A program made the translations under genes and the position numbers. The notes under the pieces were generated by a model that was not told the DNA's origin, ran no database searches, and saw only the letters and a program-made list of their open reading frames with translations. Of a stretch of 35,230 nucleotides of DNA, positions 1 through 8,733 are shown piece after piece. The DNA comes from Gammaproteobacteria bacterium (GTDB lineage Bacteria; Pseudomonadota; Gammaproteobacteria; Arenicellales; Poriferihabitantaceae), in contig JAJEAV010000014.1 in assembly GCA_022822625.1 (NCBI GenBank), positions 1 through 35,230 of the forward strand. Reading direction: 5' to 3'. Position 1 is the stretch's first letter. Every line of letters starts with the position of its first letter.

Positions 1-1
1 G

Positions 2-217
2 CGCACCCGTCTCAAGGCCGGTGGCGTCCACGACAGCTGGCAGACCATCCGCGACACGCTGGGCACCCTGGTGCGTACCACAACCTCCTTCGAGCGCGAG
101 GACCGGCGTACCCTGCACCTTCGCAAGACCGCCGAACCGGATGCCGAAATGATCGCACTCTACCGGGCCATGGACATTCCACTCCCGCCCCGAAAACTGC
201 ACAAGACGATCGTATAG
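2..217 (+). CDS. IS1634-like transposase, C-terminal fragment (cut by window start)
   Basis: An open frame runs from the window edge to a TAG stop and encodes the last 71 residues of a protein. The reading begins RTRLKAGGVHDSWQTIRDTL and ends in PPRKLHKTIV. The pattern of a short helix with W..I, then a stretch like LVRTTTSFE, then an arginine-rich strand, resembles the C-terminus of IS1634-family DDE transposases as I remember them. The catalytic core would lie upstream of the window, so intactness cannot be judged. The DNA is clearly richer in G+C than the housekeeping genes that follow, as expected for a mobile element. The family assignment is from memory of the C-terminal pattern; another IS family is possible. 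Confidence 0.6.
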   Translation, partial: RTRLKAGGVHDSWQTIRDTLGTLVRTTTSFEREDRRTLHLRKTAEPDAEMIALYRAMDIPLPPRKLHKTIV

Positions 218-263
218 ATTCCTGACCCGCAGATCCCTCCGATCGGCCACAGGTCGACGGTCC

Positions 264-283
264 TGTACACTTGTAGTGCCACA
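264..283. repeat. Possible terminal inverted repeat of the IS element (one end)
   Basis: The 20 bases here, ending in TAGTGCCACA, lie about 47 bp after the transposase stop, where the right end of an IS would be expected. The partner end is outside the window, so the repeat cannot be verified. A second short inverted match (TGTAGTG at about 272-278 against CACTACA at about 320-326) leaves the exact boundary open. Confidence 0.25.
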
Positions 284-421
284 CCGTTTTTTATTTCATT
301 CAGAATCAATCTATTAAGACACTACATGTTAAACTTGGGCTAGAAAGAGTGATCTTGTTCAGGCTTCGCAGCATACCCCACCTCAATGCGACTACCAACG
401 GGCCACCGCACACGGAAATCA

Positions 422-511
422 TGGCGGAGAGAGAGGGATTCGAACCCTCGATACGCGTTAACGTATACTCCCTTAGCAGGGGAGCGCCTTCAGCCGCTCG
501 GCCACCTCTCC
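422..511 (-). tRNA. tRNA-Ser (anticodon GCU)
   Basis: Read on the minus strand, the gene begins GGAGAGG and ends CTCTCC-G-CCA, with the CCA encoded. The acceptor stem pairs over seven positions, the last being G-U. The anticodon arm is CTCCC-CTGCTAA-GGGAG, giving anticodon GCT, which reads AGC/AGU serine codons. A long variable arm (TATACGTTAACGCGTA) marks a class II tRNA, and the T arm is GAGGG-TTCGAAT-CCCTC. The position downstream of csrA matches the csrA-serV arrangement of Escherichia coli and relatives. Confidence 0.95.
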
Positions 512-516
512 AGAGT

Positions 517-540
517 GCTGGCGATAAGTATTGCCAGCAT
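517..540. other. Inverted repeat between csrA and tRNA-Ser
   Basis: TGCTGGC and GCCAGCA form a perfect 7-bp inverted repeat around a 10-base loop, just upstream of the tRNA in its direction of transcription. There is no T-run on either side, so it does not look like a classic Rho-independent terminator. It may be an RNA-processing hairpin in a csrA-tRNA transcript or a weak terminator. Confidence 0.35.
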
Positions 541-616
541 GTTTATCCAAACGCGGTCACTCACTGTCCCCTAGTCTGGACCATGACAAGATCATGAATT
601 TTCACTTCTTCGAAAA

Positions 617-856
617 TCAGGTTTCATAATCCCCGTTTTCCACCTCAACATCATCACTCCCTGAATCTTCTTCAAAAACATCATCGTCATCCGATTCACT
701 CTTAATGCGATGATATATCTCTTCCCGGTGAACTGGAACATCCTTTGGAGCATTAATTCCAATACGTACCTGGGTCCCTCTTACCCCGAGAACCGTTAAT
801 CTTATATCGTCTCCAATATGTACGGATTCTCCTGTGCGTCGAGTTAGGATCAACAT
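617..856 (-). CDS. csrA: CsrA, carbon storage regulator with acidic C-terminal tail
   Basis: This encodes the small dimeric RNA-binding protein that recognises GGA motifs in mRNA leaders and controls translation and stability of carbon-metabolism, motility and biofilm messages. The N-terminus [18 protein letters not shown] and the VPVHREEIY segment, containing the RNA-contacting arginine of the family, are canonical. The protein has 79 residues where most homologues have about 60-65. The extra part, from about residue 53, holds 14 Asp/Glu in 27 residues (SDDDD, EED, DD). It lies between lysC and tRNA-Ser, the usual gammaproteobacterial position after alaS. The core assignment is secure; the role of the tail is unknown. 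Confidence 0.95.
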   Translation of the reverse strand: MLILTRRTGESVHIGDDIRLTVLGVRGTQVRIGINAPKDVPVHREEIYHRIKSESDDDDVFEEDSGSDDVEVENGDYET

Positions 857-992
857 GTTTTTACCCCCGATATATTCACTTGGGCCAATTGTTTATTGCT
901 GGAACCGGGATATTCGTTCAACCGCTCACCTGCGAACCATTTCACCTGTAGCGTCCTGCATCCTGACTCTTTGCAACTTATATTTGTGATTA

Positions 993-1484
993 TCACCCTT
1001 TTCTACCCCTTTCTTCAAGTCGAAATGCATTATGCAGTGTTCTTACTGCCAGTTCCCGATACTCCCGATCAATAGTGACTGATATTTTAATTTCGGATGT
1101 CGAAATAATCTGAATGTTGATTCCCTTCTCTGCCAAGGCCTTGAACATGGTAGTTGCTATACCAGCATGGGAGCGCATGCCCACTCCAATTACTGATATT
1201 TTTGCAAGATTTGAGTCCCCGACCACTGTTTCTGCATTAAGCTCCTTGACCACCGGAGCCAACAAATCCAGGACAGGCAGCAAATCTTCCTGATTGACCG
1301 TAAACGTCAGATCAGTCGTATCATCGGTGCTGACATTCTGAACGATCATGTCAACATTGATATGCGCATCAGAGACAGGTCCAAGAATACTGTAGGCAAT
1401 ACCAGGACGATCCGGCACCCCCCGGACCGTAACCTTGGCCTCACCATCAATCGAAGTAATCCCGGAAATTATTGGCTGTTCCAT
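993..1484 (-). CDS. Candidate internal start: aspartokinase beta (regulatory) subunit
   Basis: Within lysC, an in-frame ATG (MEQPIISGI) is preceded by AGAGGA at 1492-1497, with a 7-base spacer. This is a better ribosome site than that of the full-length protein. The resulting 163-residue product would contain essentially only the two ACT domains. Several monofunctional aspartokinases, in Bacillus, Corynebacterium and some proteobacteria, are known to be made as alpha and beta chains from such overlapping in-frame starts and to assemble as alpha2beta2. The motif and position are seen directly; that the product is made is inferred by analogy. Confidence 0.55.
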   Translation of the reverse strand: MEQPIISGITSIDGEAKVTVRGVPDRPGIAYSILGPVSDAHINVDMIVQNVSTDDTTDLTFTVNQEDLLPVLDLLAPVVKELNAETVVGDSNLAKISVIGVGMRSHAGIATTMFKALAEKGINIQIISTSEIKISVTIDREYRELAVRTLHNAFRLEERGRKG

Positions 1485-2222
1485 AATGTTTTCCTCTTTG
1501 GTGATCAGAGTCCCTTCGTCGGGTTCAAAAGATGACAGGACTCTTAAGGGCATTTCATATTTGCTGGCAAACTCGACGGCACGAATCTGCATGACCTTGG
1601 CCCCGGACCCCGACATCTCGAGCATTTCTTCGTAGGTAATTTTCGGAATTCGGGCCGCTTCTTCAACAACTCGTGGGTCTGCGGTATAAACCCCGTCAAC
1701 ATCGGTATAAATCCGGCATTCATCGGCATTCAAGGCAACCGCAAGAGCAACTGCCGTCGTATCAGACCCACCTCGCCCCAGTGTCGTTATTTCATTGGCA
1801 GGACTGATGCCCTGAAAACCGGCAACCACCGCAACCTTTCCGGTTTCCAGCACAGCATTGATCGCCTCCACGTCAATTTTGGTAATGCGTGCCCGCCCAT
1901 GCACCGAATCAGTAACAATCGGAATCTGAAAACCCGTGAATGACTGAGCTGAAACTCCCAGGTCCTGCAGGGCAAAAGCCAACAGCGCTATCGTCACCTG
2001 CTCGCCCGTTGAAAGCAAGGTATCCATCTCCCGGGCAGAAGGGCGAGCAGTCATTGACTTAGCAAGCTCAACCAGCCGGTTGGTTTCACCACTCATGGCA
2101 GAAACTACCACGACGGGTTGGTGTCCCTGATTGACTTGCTCGGCAACATTCCTGGATACGGACTGGATGCGTTCGATTGAACCGACCGAGGTCCCGCCAT
2201 ATTTTTCAACGATGACTGACAA
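993..2222 (-). CDS. lysC: Aspartate kinase, monofunctional, ACT-regulated (TTG start)
   Basis: Aspartokinase phosphorylates L-aspartate, the first step to lysine, threonine, methionine and diaminopimelate. The start is placed at a TTG giving MSVIVEKYGGTSVG, because KxGGTSVG sits a few residues from the start in the family and AGGA lies 7 bases upstream. The longer ATG frame from 2297 would overlap alaS by 47 bp and add 25 residues unlike the family. The protein has 409 residues. The kinase domain includes GRGGSDTTAVALA and TDVDGVYTADPR, and two ACT domains follow from about residue 265. alaS ends 28 bp upstream, so the two genes are probably cotranscribed. An internal start inside this gene is listed separately. 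Confidence 0.93.
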   Translation of the reverse strand: MSVIVEKYGGTSVGSIERIQSVSRNVAEQVNQGHQPVVVVSAMSGETNRLVELAKSMTARPSAREMDTLLSTGEQVTIALLAFALQDLGVSAQSFTGFQIPIVTDSVHGRARITKIDVEAINAVLETGKVAVVAGFQGISPANEITTLGRGGSDTTAVALAVALNADECRIYTDVDGVYTADPRVVEEAARIPKITYEEMLEMSGSGAKVMQIRAVEFASKYEMPLRVLSSFEPDEGTLITKEENIMEQPIISGITSIDGEAKVTVRGVPDRPGIAYSILGPVSDAHINVDMIVQNVSTDDTTDLTFTVNQEDLLPVLDLLAPVVKELNAETVVGDSNLAKISVIGVGMRSHAGIATTMFKALAEKGINIQIISTSEIKISVTIDREYRELAVRTLHNAFRLEERGRKG

Positions 2223-2250
2223 TGTAAATCCTGATTCTGTTTCGGGTCTG

Positions 2251-4854
2251 TTAAAGAGTCCGGGAAAGATTGTCCTGAACCCAGGACTGAATGCCATTTA
2301 GAGCATCTTCAAGCTTGTCGGTATCTGGACCGCCACCTTGTGCCATGTCCGGTCGCCCCCCACCCTTTCCACCGACTTTCGATGCAATGTGCGAAATCAA
2401 CGCGGATGCAGAGATTTCCTCAGTCAGGTTCTTGCTTGCACCTGCTATAAATGTGACCTTGCCTTCCGTTATGCCGCCAACAACGGCAATACCCCTGCCT
2501 AACCGATTCCTCCATTGGTCAACGGTCATGCGCATGGACTTGATGTCCGAATCGTCCATCCTTATGACTACCAGCCTTGTATCACCAATTTCATGTACGG
2601 TCTGGCCAGATCCGCCAGCAGCCAACTGGGCTTGCAATTCCTGAATCTGCTTTTGTTGACGGCGATTTAGGTCATGCATTGACTGGACGCGCTCAACAAG
2701 CTTGTCCTGACTACTGTTCAACATGCCTGCTATGGACTGGATCAAGGTTGACTGCTGTTTGCCATGAACCACAGCTGCATCACCCGTCAAGGCTTCAATT
2801 CTCCGAATGCCTGCGGCAATTGCAGACTCCGACACAACCTTGAAATACCCGATATCACCAGTTCGCTTGACATGAGTTCCACCGCAGAGTTCAAAGGAAA
2901 ATTTCCCCATCCTGATGGTCCTGACCTGATCGTCGTATTTTTCACCGAACAAGGCCTCTGCCCCCGACTCCCTTGCCTTGTCCAAATCCATGATTTGAAT
3001 CGACACATCATGATTGGATCGAATATTTTCATTGACCAATGATTCAATTTCACTCAACTGCTCGGAACCGATCGATTCATAGTGTGAAAAATCAAAACGC
3101 AATCGGGCAGGCTCAACTAACGATCCCTTTTGTTCCACATGCTCACCCAACACGGATTTCAGGGCGGCATGCAGCAAGTGAGTTGCAGAATGGTTATTGG
3201 CACAGGAGCGACGATCAAGATCCGTGACCTTCGCCCTACCCTGTTGGCTCAGTGAAATGGAGCCAGATTTCAATTGCCCAAAATGTCCGACCGTTTTATT
3301 TCCAAGATAACGGGTATCCCGCACCTCAAACCTTCCACTATCAGTAGTAATTTCCCCGGAATCTCCGACCTGTCCTCCACTTTCTGCATAAAAGGGAGTA
3401 CGGTCCAGAATCAGTATTCCAGACTGGTTCTCCGAGATTTGTCCGGATGGTTTTTCTTCGACAAGGATTTCCGTGATTTGCACTCCTTCTTCATCAAGGA
3501 CTTCATACCCAACAAATATGGTGGGGTCTTTCGATTGAATCTGGATGGACTCTCCTTGAACGAAGCGGCTGGCTTCTCTTGCCCGAGTTCGCTGTAGCTC
3601 CATTTGTTCATGAAAGGCTTCCATGTCAACATCAATGCCGCATTCCCGAACTACATCAGCGGTCAGGTCAATTGGAAAGCCATAAGTATCGTAAAGCCGA
3701 AAGGCAACTTCCCCAGAAATGGTTTTCCCCGGGTTTCCCTCTATCACCCCATCCAGAATACCAAGCCCCTGCTCCAGCGTCTCATTGAACTTCTCGTTTT
3801 CCTGTCGAAGTACATTTTCAACATGTTTCCGGGAAGTTTCAAGATTCGGTACGGCACCATCCATGTAGTTTATCAATGGAGATACCAGAAGATGCATGAA
3901 CGGCTCCCTGCATCCGGCTTGATATCCATGTCGAACTGCACGCCGGATAATCCTGCGCAGGACATACCCCCGCCCCTCATTGGAGGGCAGTACACCATCC
4001 GCAACCAGACATGCTGTCGAGCGAATATGATCTGCAATCACCCGTAAGGACTGATTGTCCAGATTGTCAATATCCACTACCTTGGCGGTCTCCCGGATCA
4101 GGTTGTCGAACAGGTCAATCTCATAATTACTGTGCACGTGCTGCAAAACAGCCGCTATTCGCTCAAGCCCCATCCCGGTATCTACCGAAGGTGCAGGAAG
4201 AGGTTCAAGCGTTCCATCGGCATGACGATTGAACTGCATGAAGACCAGATTCCAGATTTCGATGAATCGATCTCCATCTTCTTCGGGTGTTCCGGGTGGT
4301 CCGCCAGGGATTTCAGGGCCATGGTCATAGAATATTTCCGAACAGGGTCCGCAAGGACCGGTATCGCCCATTTGCCAGAAATTGTCCTTGGCTCCGATGC
4401 GGGTAATTCGATCTGCCGGAAGTCCGATTTGATCCTCCCAGATTGATGCAGCTTCATCGTCTTCTTCAAAAACGGTAACCGATAGTCTTTCATCCGGTAT
4501 GGCAAAGTCGACGGTCAATAATTCCCAGGCGAGCCGAATGGCCTCATCCTTGAAATAATCTCCGAAACTGAAATTTCCGAGCATCTCAAAAAATGTATGG
4601 TGCCGGGCGGTATACCCCACATTCTCGAGGTCGTTGTGTTTTCCGCCCGCACGCACGCAACGCTGGGCTGTGACTGCACGGTTATAGGGACGTTTTTCAA
4701 GACCCAGGAATACATCCTTGAACTGAACCATGCCTGCATTCGTGAATAGCAGGGTCGGATCATTGCCAGGAACCAAAGGACTGCTCGGCACAATTTCATG
4801 ACCGTTACGGGCAAAGAAGTCCAGAAAGAGCTGTCTGATTTGCGTGGTCTTCAT
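2251..4854 (-). CDS. alaS: Alanyl-tRNA synthetase
   Basis: This class II synthetase charges tRNA-Ala and edits mischarged serine and glycine. The protein has 867 residues, close to the usual 875. The aminoacylation domain starts MKTTQIRQLFLDFF and contains FTNAGMVQFKDVFLG and ARHHTFFEMLGNFSFGDYFK. The editing domain carries the zinc-binding HSATHLLH and CGGTH motifs. The C-terminal C-Ala domain ends with the glycine-rich GGKGGGRPDMAQGGG segment. recX ends 5 bp upstream and lysC begins 28 bp downstream. This suggests one recA-recX-alaS-lysC transcription unit, the conserved gammaproteobacterial order with lysC inserted before csrA. Confidence 0.98.
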   Translation of the reverse strand: MKTTQIRQLFLDFFARNGHEIVPSSPLVPGNDPTLLFTNAGMVQFKDVFLGLEKRPYNRAVTAQRCVRAGGKHNDLENVGYTARHHTFFEMLGNFSFGDYFKDEAIRLAWELLTVDFAIPDERLSVTVFEEDDEAASIWEDQIGLPADRITRIGAKDNFWQMGDTGPCGPCSEIFYDHGPEIPGGPPGTPEEDGDRFIEIWNLVFMQFNRHADGTLEPLPAPSVDTGMGLERIAAVLQHVHSNYEIDLFDNLIRETAKVVDIDNLDNQSLRVIADHIRSTACLVADGVLPSNEGRGYVLRRIIRRAVRHGYQAGCREPFMHLLVSPLINYMDGAVPNLETSRKHVENVLRQENEKFNETLEQGLGILDGVIEGNPGKTISGEVAFRLYDTYGFPIDLTADVVRECGIDVDMEAFHEQMELQRTRAREASRFVQGESIQIQSKDPTIFVGYEVLDEEGVQITEILVEEKPSGQISENQSGILILDRTPFYAESGGQVGDSGEITTDSGRFEVRDTRYLGNKTVGHFGQLKSGSISLSQQGRAKVTDLDRRSCANNHSATHLLHAALKSVLGEHVEQKGSLVEPARLRFDFSHYESIGSEQLSEIESLVNENIRSNHDVSIQIMDLDKARESGAEALFGEKYDDQVRTIRMGKFSFELCGGTHVKRTGDIGYFKVVSESAIAAGIRRIEALTGDAAVVHGKQQSTLIQSIAGMLNSSQDKLVERVQSMHDLNRRQQKQIQELQAQLAAGGSGQTVHEIGDTRLVVIRMDDSDIKSMRMTVDQWRNRLGRGIAVVGGITEGKVTFIAGASKNLTEEISASALISHIASKVGGKGGGRPDMAQGGGPDTDKLEDALNGIQSWVQDNLSRTL

Positions 4855-4859
4855 TTCTG

Positions 4860-5309
4860 CTAAAGACAGTTATGCGAATATTGAGAGAGCTCGGCCTGAC
4901 TAAATCCTCGCTGTTGCAGAAAACGTAACTGCTTGACCAATGCAGGATACTCCCTGGGCAATGCCTCGCCAAACCTCTTTTTGCGAACCTGCTCGGCAAG
5001 AGCTCCCCATTTACTCGAATATGGTTTCATTGCCATCTCAATCAACTCTTCATTTATTTGGTGTTTATCAAGCTCATAACGCACCAAGACCGGCCCTTTT
5101 CCTGCAGCATAACGCGAACTGCACAGGGATTCCGCAAAACGCTGGTCTGATTGAGCACCCTGACTGACCAACTGACGCATCACTTCATCACAAACTTCCC
5201 GGGATGCCTGCTTCATAAACCGCTGGAGAAGTTCATGATGGCTGTATTCGCGCTTGACAAGTAGCCGGTAGGCTTTTGCAATTAATGCGTTTACAGTCTT
5301 TTCAGACAC
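4860..5309 (-). CDS. recX: RecX, regulator of RecA
   Basis: RecX binds RecA filaments and limits their extension. The 149-residue product has the helical repeats of the family: AYRLLVKREYSHHEL near the N-terminus, then VMRQLVSQGAQSDQRFAESLCSSR and GPVLVRYELDKHQI. It ends in FLQQRGFSQAELSQY. Position supports the call: it begins 84 bp after the recA stop and ends 5 bp before alaS. Sequence conservation in RecX is low, so context carries part of the weight. Confidence 0.92.
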   Translation of the reverse strand: MSEKTVNALIAKAYRLLVKREYSHHELLQRFMKQASREVCDEVMRQLVSQGAQSDQRFAESLCSSRYAAGKGPVLVRYELDKHQINEELIEMAMKPYSSKWGALAEQVRKKRFGEALPREYPALVKQLRFLQQRGFSQAELSQYSHNCL

Positions 5310-5393
5310 AATTGACTATGTACTACTGGATTGTCCGGGGCCATTGAATCGATCAAAAAGATATTCACACAATCTGGACATGTTTCTTCCGGT

Positions 5394-6416
5394 TCAGTCT
5401 CTTTCAGGGTCGGGAACCGAAGATTGTTCAACACCCTTGTTTTTTCTGATGGCCTCCTCGATTTCTGATGCAATTTCAGGATTTTCACGCAGAAATTCCC
5501 GAACATTGTCCCGTCCCTGTCCGATGCGGTCGGATCCATAGCTGTACCATGCCCCTGACTTCTCGACAATGCCTTCTGCAACACCGATATCGATCAGTTC
5601 CCCTTCACGCGATATGCCGACCGAATAAAGAATGTCAAACTGGGCTTCCTTGAACGGCGGGGCCACCTTGTTCTTGACGACCTTGACCCGAGTATGGTTG
5701 CCATAGACATCATCGCCTTTCTTGATCGTACCGATTCTCCGAATGTCCAGTCGGACTGAAGAATAAAACTTCAAGGCATTTCCACCAGTGGTAGTTTCCG
5801 GATTCCCGAACATTACACCGATCTTCATGCGCATCTGGTTGATGAATACCACCATCGTATTCGAGCGTTTCATAATGCCGGTCAGCTTCCGTAAGGCCTG
5901 GGACATCAGTCTGGCCTGAAGCCCCATATGACTGTCTCCCATATCGCCTTCGATTTCTGCTTTTGGTGTCAATGCGGCAACGGAGTCGATGACGATCACA
6001 TCTACCGCACCTGAGCGGACCAGCATGTCGGCGATTTCAAGGGCTTGTTCACCTGTATCCGGCTGGGAGACCAGTAACTCGTCAACATTCACTCCAACCT
6101 TTTCGGCATATATCGGATCCAGGGCATGTTCGGCATCGATAAATGCGGCAGTACCGCCCGCCTTTTGAGCCTGGGCAATCAGAGAGAGGGTTAACGTGGT
6201 TTTGCCAGAAGCTTCAGGACCAAAAATTTCAATAACGCGTCCTCTTGGCAATCCACCAATCCCCAATGCGATATCAAGACCGATTGAACCGGTAGAATAT
6301 CGTTGAATATCCTCGCCAACCTCGGAATCTCCGAGCCTCATTAGCGACCCTTTGCCAAACTGACGGTCGATTTGACCTATCGCATTTTCTAATGCTTTTT
6401 GTTTATCTGCATCCAT
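5394..6416 (-). CDS. recA: RecA recombinase
   Basis: RecA forms ATP-dependent filaments on single-stranded DNA for recombination and LexA cleavage. The start chosen gives [15 protein letters not shown] and 340 residues, typical of the family. A second ATG two codons upstream is equally usable, and the ATG at 6461 would add 15 uncharacteristic residues. The Walker A motif is GPEASGKTT, followed by [18 protein letters not shown] and the L2 loop with [13 protein letters not shown]. The C-terminus is acidic but short. I looked for a CTG-N10-CAG LexA operator between this gene and sixA and saw none; the lineage may use a different SOS box. Confidence 0.98.
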   Translation of the reverse strand: MDADKQKALENAIGQIDRQFGKGSLMRLGDSEVGEDIQRYSTGSIGLDIALGIGGLPRGRVIEIFGPEASGKTTLTLSLIAQAQKAGGTAAFIDAEHALDPIYAEKVGVNVDELLVSQPDTGEQALEIADMLVRSGAVDVIVIDSVAALTPKAEIEGDMGDSHMGLQARLMSQALRKLTGIMKRSNTMVVFINQMRMKIGVMFGNPETTTGGNALKFYSSVRLDIRRIGTIKKGDDVYGNHTRVKVVKNKVAPPFKEAQFDILYSVGISREGELIDIGVAEGIVEKSGAWYSYGSDRIGQGRDNVREFLRENPEIASEIEEAIRKNKGVEQSSVPDPERD

Positions 6417-6564
6417 TATCATTCTCTGAAAAACTCGTGTAATCCAACCTTGTCCAACCAATCAAAAATAATGAGTTCAGAATTGCGGTTGGTGCATTTG
6501 AAATAACGGTTCGATTTTATACTATCCACGTATTGAAACGGGAAATATAGGAGACATTATCCGC

Positions 6565-7059
6565 TTATAAATCAGTCGGGCGAATCAAGTGTAGCAGTCT
6601 TGAATTTTCGACATTCGTGGTCTCGATAACTGCCACGGTTGCAGTGGTCATCAGCTTTCCTGACTGATTCGACCGAGCTTCAGGGCAGTAGTGCATGAGA
6701 AGCTGGTCCATAGTCGGATTATGCCCAACTACCATGAGCGTATCATTTTCTGTCCAGTTCGATTCAATGATGTCCAGAACTCCCCTTGTAGAAGCCATAT
6801 ATAGTTGGTGTGAGTAAGCGATCTCGGGATGATGCCGCTCCCAGCTAGGGACTCCCATAACCAGTTCCAGAGTTTCACGTGTTCTTTTTGCATCGGAACA
6901 GAAAACTCGGTCCGGCATATATCCGGAACCTGCGATCCACGTACCGATGCGTGGGGCATCTTTTCTACCCCGTTCATTCAAGGGACGTCCATGATCGTTT
7001 AATGCTCCACTATACCAGTCGGATTTGGCGTGGCGTAATAGAAGAAGTAGTTGACTCAT
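6565..7059 (-). CDS. sixA: SixA-like phosphohistidine phosphatase
   Basis: A histidine-phosphatase-superfamily protein of 164 residues when started at MSQLLLLLRHAKSDW, which puts the catalytic RHA motif near the N-terminus as in SixA (about 160 residues). An upstream ATG at 7125 would add 22 residues and is less likely. Further motifs are NERGRKDAPRIG, CSDAKRTRETLE and the second catalytic histidine in VVGHNPTMDQLL. E. coli SixA dephosphorylates phosphohistidine on ArcB-type HPt domains and on PtsN-system proteins; the substrate here is not known. The gene lies about 150 bp upstream of recA on the same strand and is unlikely to be functionally linked to it. Confidence 0.85.
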   Translation of the reverse strand: MSQLLLLLRHAKSDWYSGALNDHGRPLNERGRKDAPRIGTWIAGSGYMPDRVFCSDAKRTRETLELVMGVPSWERHHPEIAYSHQLYMASTRGVLDIIESNWTENDTLMVVGHNPTMDQLLMHYCPEARSNQSGKLMTTATVAVIETTNVENSRLLHLIRPTDL

Positions 7060-7600
7060 TTTTAAATGGAATCCAGATTTGAATGTTCTTGAATTGACCC
7101 TGGAGATGCTGGTCACATCAGACAATGAAATACATCCAAATATTGAGAAATATTATCCAATTCCAGCCGGTTCTCAGGGTTGGTTGATGGGTAGATACCG
7201 AGGCGTTAACATACTTTTTTATTTTATGTCATGCTACAGGCAATAGGGGCTAAAATCACAAGTATCAAAATATCCTATCCCTTCCAGCCTCGATGTGAAA
7301 ATGGGTTGCAACTTCGAGCAATACGAACCGACAGACGCAGAACGCCATAAACAACAAATGGGAAAACAGTTTCTGGGTGCTGTCCGACATCATCGGGAAA
7401 ACCGGAAGGAACAACCCATGAAACAAATAAGTAACAACTTTAAGTACAGCCTCCATTTATAATAGTATCCAGATTACACCTTCCACTTCTGAAAGCGAAA
7501 TCGATACCCGATTTTCTGAGTGAAGACAATTGCACGTCAGTTGCAAAGAAGCAAGAAAAATCCAGATGTAGAGTTCCCCATTTTGTTGGATAATATATCC
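7060..7600. other. Intergenic region between sixA and the RND operon
   Basis: About 540 bp between divergently read genes, AT-rich around 7200-7260. It should hold the promoters of both units, but I could not pick a convincing -35/-10 pair. A 63-codon frame on the minus strand (7265-7456) is hydrophobic but has no recognisable family or ribosome site, and I do not call it. An in-frame extension of the adaptor gene reaches back to 7520 and is probably not translated. Confidence 0.5.
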
Positions 7601-8716
7601 ATGAATACCCGCAAAAAACAAATATCGAGATACGCCTTCGTATTTCTACTCGTCAACGCGTTGATAATACCTGCTCCCCATGCACAGCAAACCCTGGTGA
7701 CGGTTGACCCCGTCATGCGGCAGAACTACATCAACACCATCCCAATCCTGGGAAGACTGGTTACCGTTCAGGCCGGAACAGTAGCTGCTCAAATTTCAGG
7801 AGCAGTGAAAAAAATTCACATACGTGTCGGCGATAGAGTCAAACAGCGACAAACCGTAGTCACCATCAGTGATCGTTCCACGCGTCTTCGCAAACAACTA
7901 CTGGAAGTGCAACGCAAGGAGGTAGAAGCCAGAATTGCTGTAGTTGAGGCACAACTTGAACTGGCGAAACAGGAAGTCAATCGACTTAGTGTTTTGACAT
8001 CTTCCGCAGCAGTTAGTCAATCGCAAATCGATGATGCGATCCAACAGCAGAATATCGCTGCCGCTCGTGTTCTGGAGGCAAAAGCTGCCTTGAACAGCGC
8101 AGATGCGCAGATCAGTCTGATCGATTTGGAGTTGGACTATACCCGTGTAATTGCCCCCTATGATGGAACCGTTATTGAAAAATTCACGGAAATAGGAAGC
8201 TATCTTCAACAAGGGCAGCCGGTAATCCGACTAGTTGCCGATGGCGATCTTGAACTCGAAGCAGATGTTCCGGTTGATCACCTTGAAGGCCTGGCTATTG
8301 GAAGAATGGCGCAAATTACCTTCGATGATGGTAGTCAGCATCAAGCGAGTGTTCGGGCAATTGTGCCTGAAGAGAATCCGAGAACTCGAACCAGAAGAGT
8401 TCGTTTCTCCCTGGATTTAACGGACAATGCACCAGCTCTGGCAGTCGATCAGGGGGTCACAGTATTGATCCCTGCAGGAGCCGAACGCGAAATCAGTTCT
8501 GTTCACAAGGATGCCGTGATTCACGGAGGACAGGGTAGTATCGTTTATGTTGTAGAAGAAGGGTTTGCCAAGTTGAGACCCGTTCAACTTGGGTCCTCGG
8601 TTGGAAACAGGCTGGAAGTGCTACAGGGATTGGCTGAAGGCGACCTCGTCGTGATACGCGGTAACGAACGCCTTCGACCCAATCAGCCCGTTTCGCTGGC
8701 AGAGAATCCTTCCTGA
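7601..8716 (+). CDS. RND efflux periplasmic adaptor (membrane fusion protein)
   Basis: The protein links an inner-membrane RND pump to an outer-membrane channel. Started at MNTRKKQIS, it has 371 residues and a signal peptide whose likely cleavage follows PAPHA at residue 28. There is no lipobox cysteine, so it should be anchored otherwise than by lipid. A biotinyl-lipoyl-like half (AAQISGAVKKIHIRVGDRVK) is followed by a long alanine/glutamine-rich coiled coil, the second lipoyl half (YTRVIAPYDGTVIEKFTEIG) and beta-barrel domains. The next gene, starting 17 bp downstream, is the pump. No TolC-type gene is present. The substrate cannot be read from the sequence. Confidence 0.92.
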   Translation: MNTRKKQISRYAFVFLLVNALIIPAPHAQQTLVTVDPVMRQNYINTIPILGRLVTVQAGTVAAQISGAVKKIHIRVGDRVKQRQTVVTISDRSTRLRKQLLEVQRKEVEARIAVVEAQLELAKQEVNRLSVLTSSAAVSQSQIDDAIQQQNIAAARVLEAKAALNSADAQISLIDLELDYTRVIAPYDGTVIEKFTEIGSYLQQGQPVIRLVADGDLELEADVPVDHLEGLAIGRMAQITFDDGSQHQASVRAIVPEENPRTRTRRVRFSLDLTDNAPALAVDQGVTVLIPAGAEREISSVHKDAVIHGGQGSIVYVVEEGFAKLRPVQLGSSVGNRLEVLQGLAEGDLVVIRGNERLRPNQPVSLAENPS

Positions 8717-8733
8717 TACCCCGGCGTCGTCCC

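Noticed and set aside
349..597. Two overlapping plus-strand frames across the tRNA-Ser gene
   Set aside because: They are antisense to the tRNA and have no protein features.
593..612. ATTTTC...GAAAAT inverted repeat after csrA as a terminator
   Set aside because: The stem is short and AT-only, with no T-run on the minus strand.
2223..2297. Upstream ATG of lysC giving a 434-residue protein
   Set aside because: It overlaps alaS and adds 25 residues unlike the family. The TTG at 2222 has AGGA at good spacing and gives the expected N-terminus.
6417..6564. LexA operator upstream of recA
   Set aside because: No CTG-N10-CAG or close variant was found by eye in either orientation; a divergent SOS box cannot be excluded.
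7265..7456. 63-codon minus-strand frame in the sixA-RND gap
   Set aside because: No ribosome site, no recognisable family and AT-rich context; could be chance.
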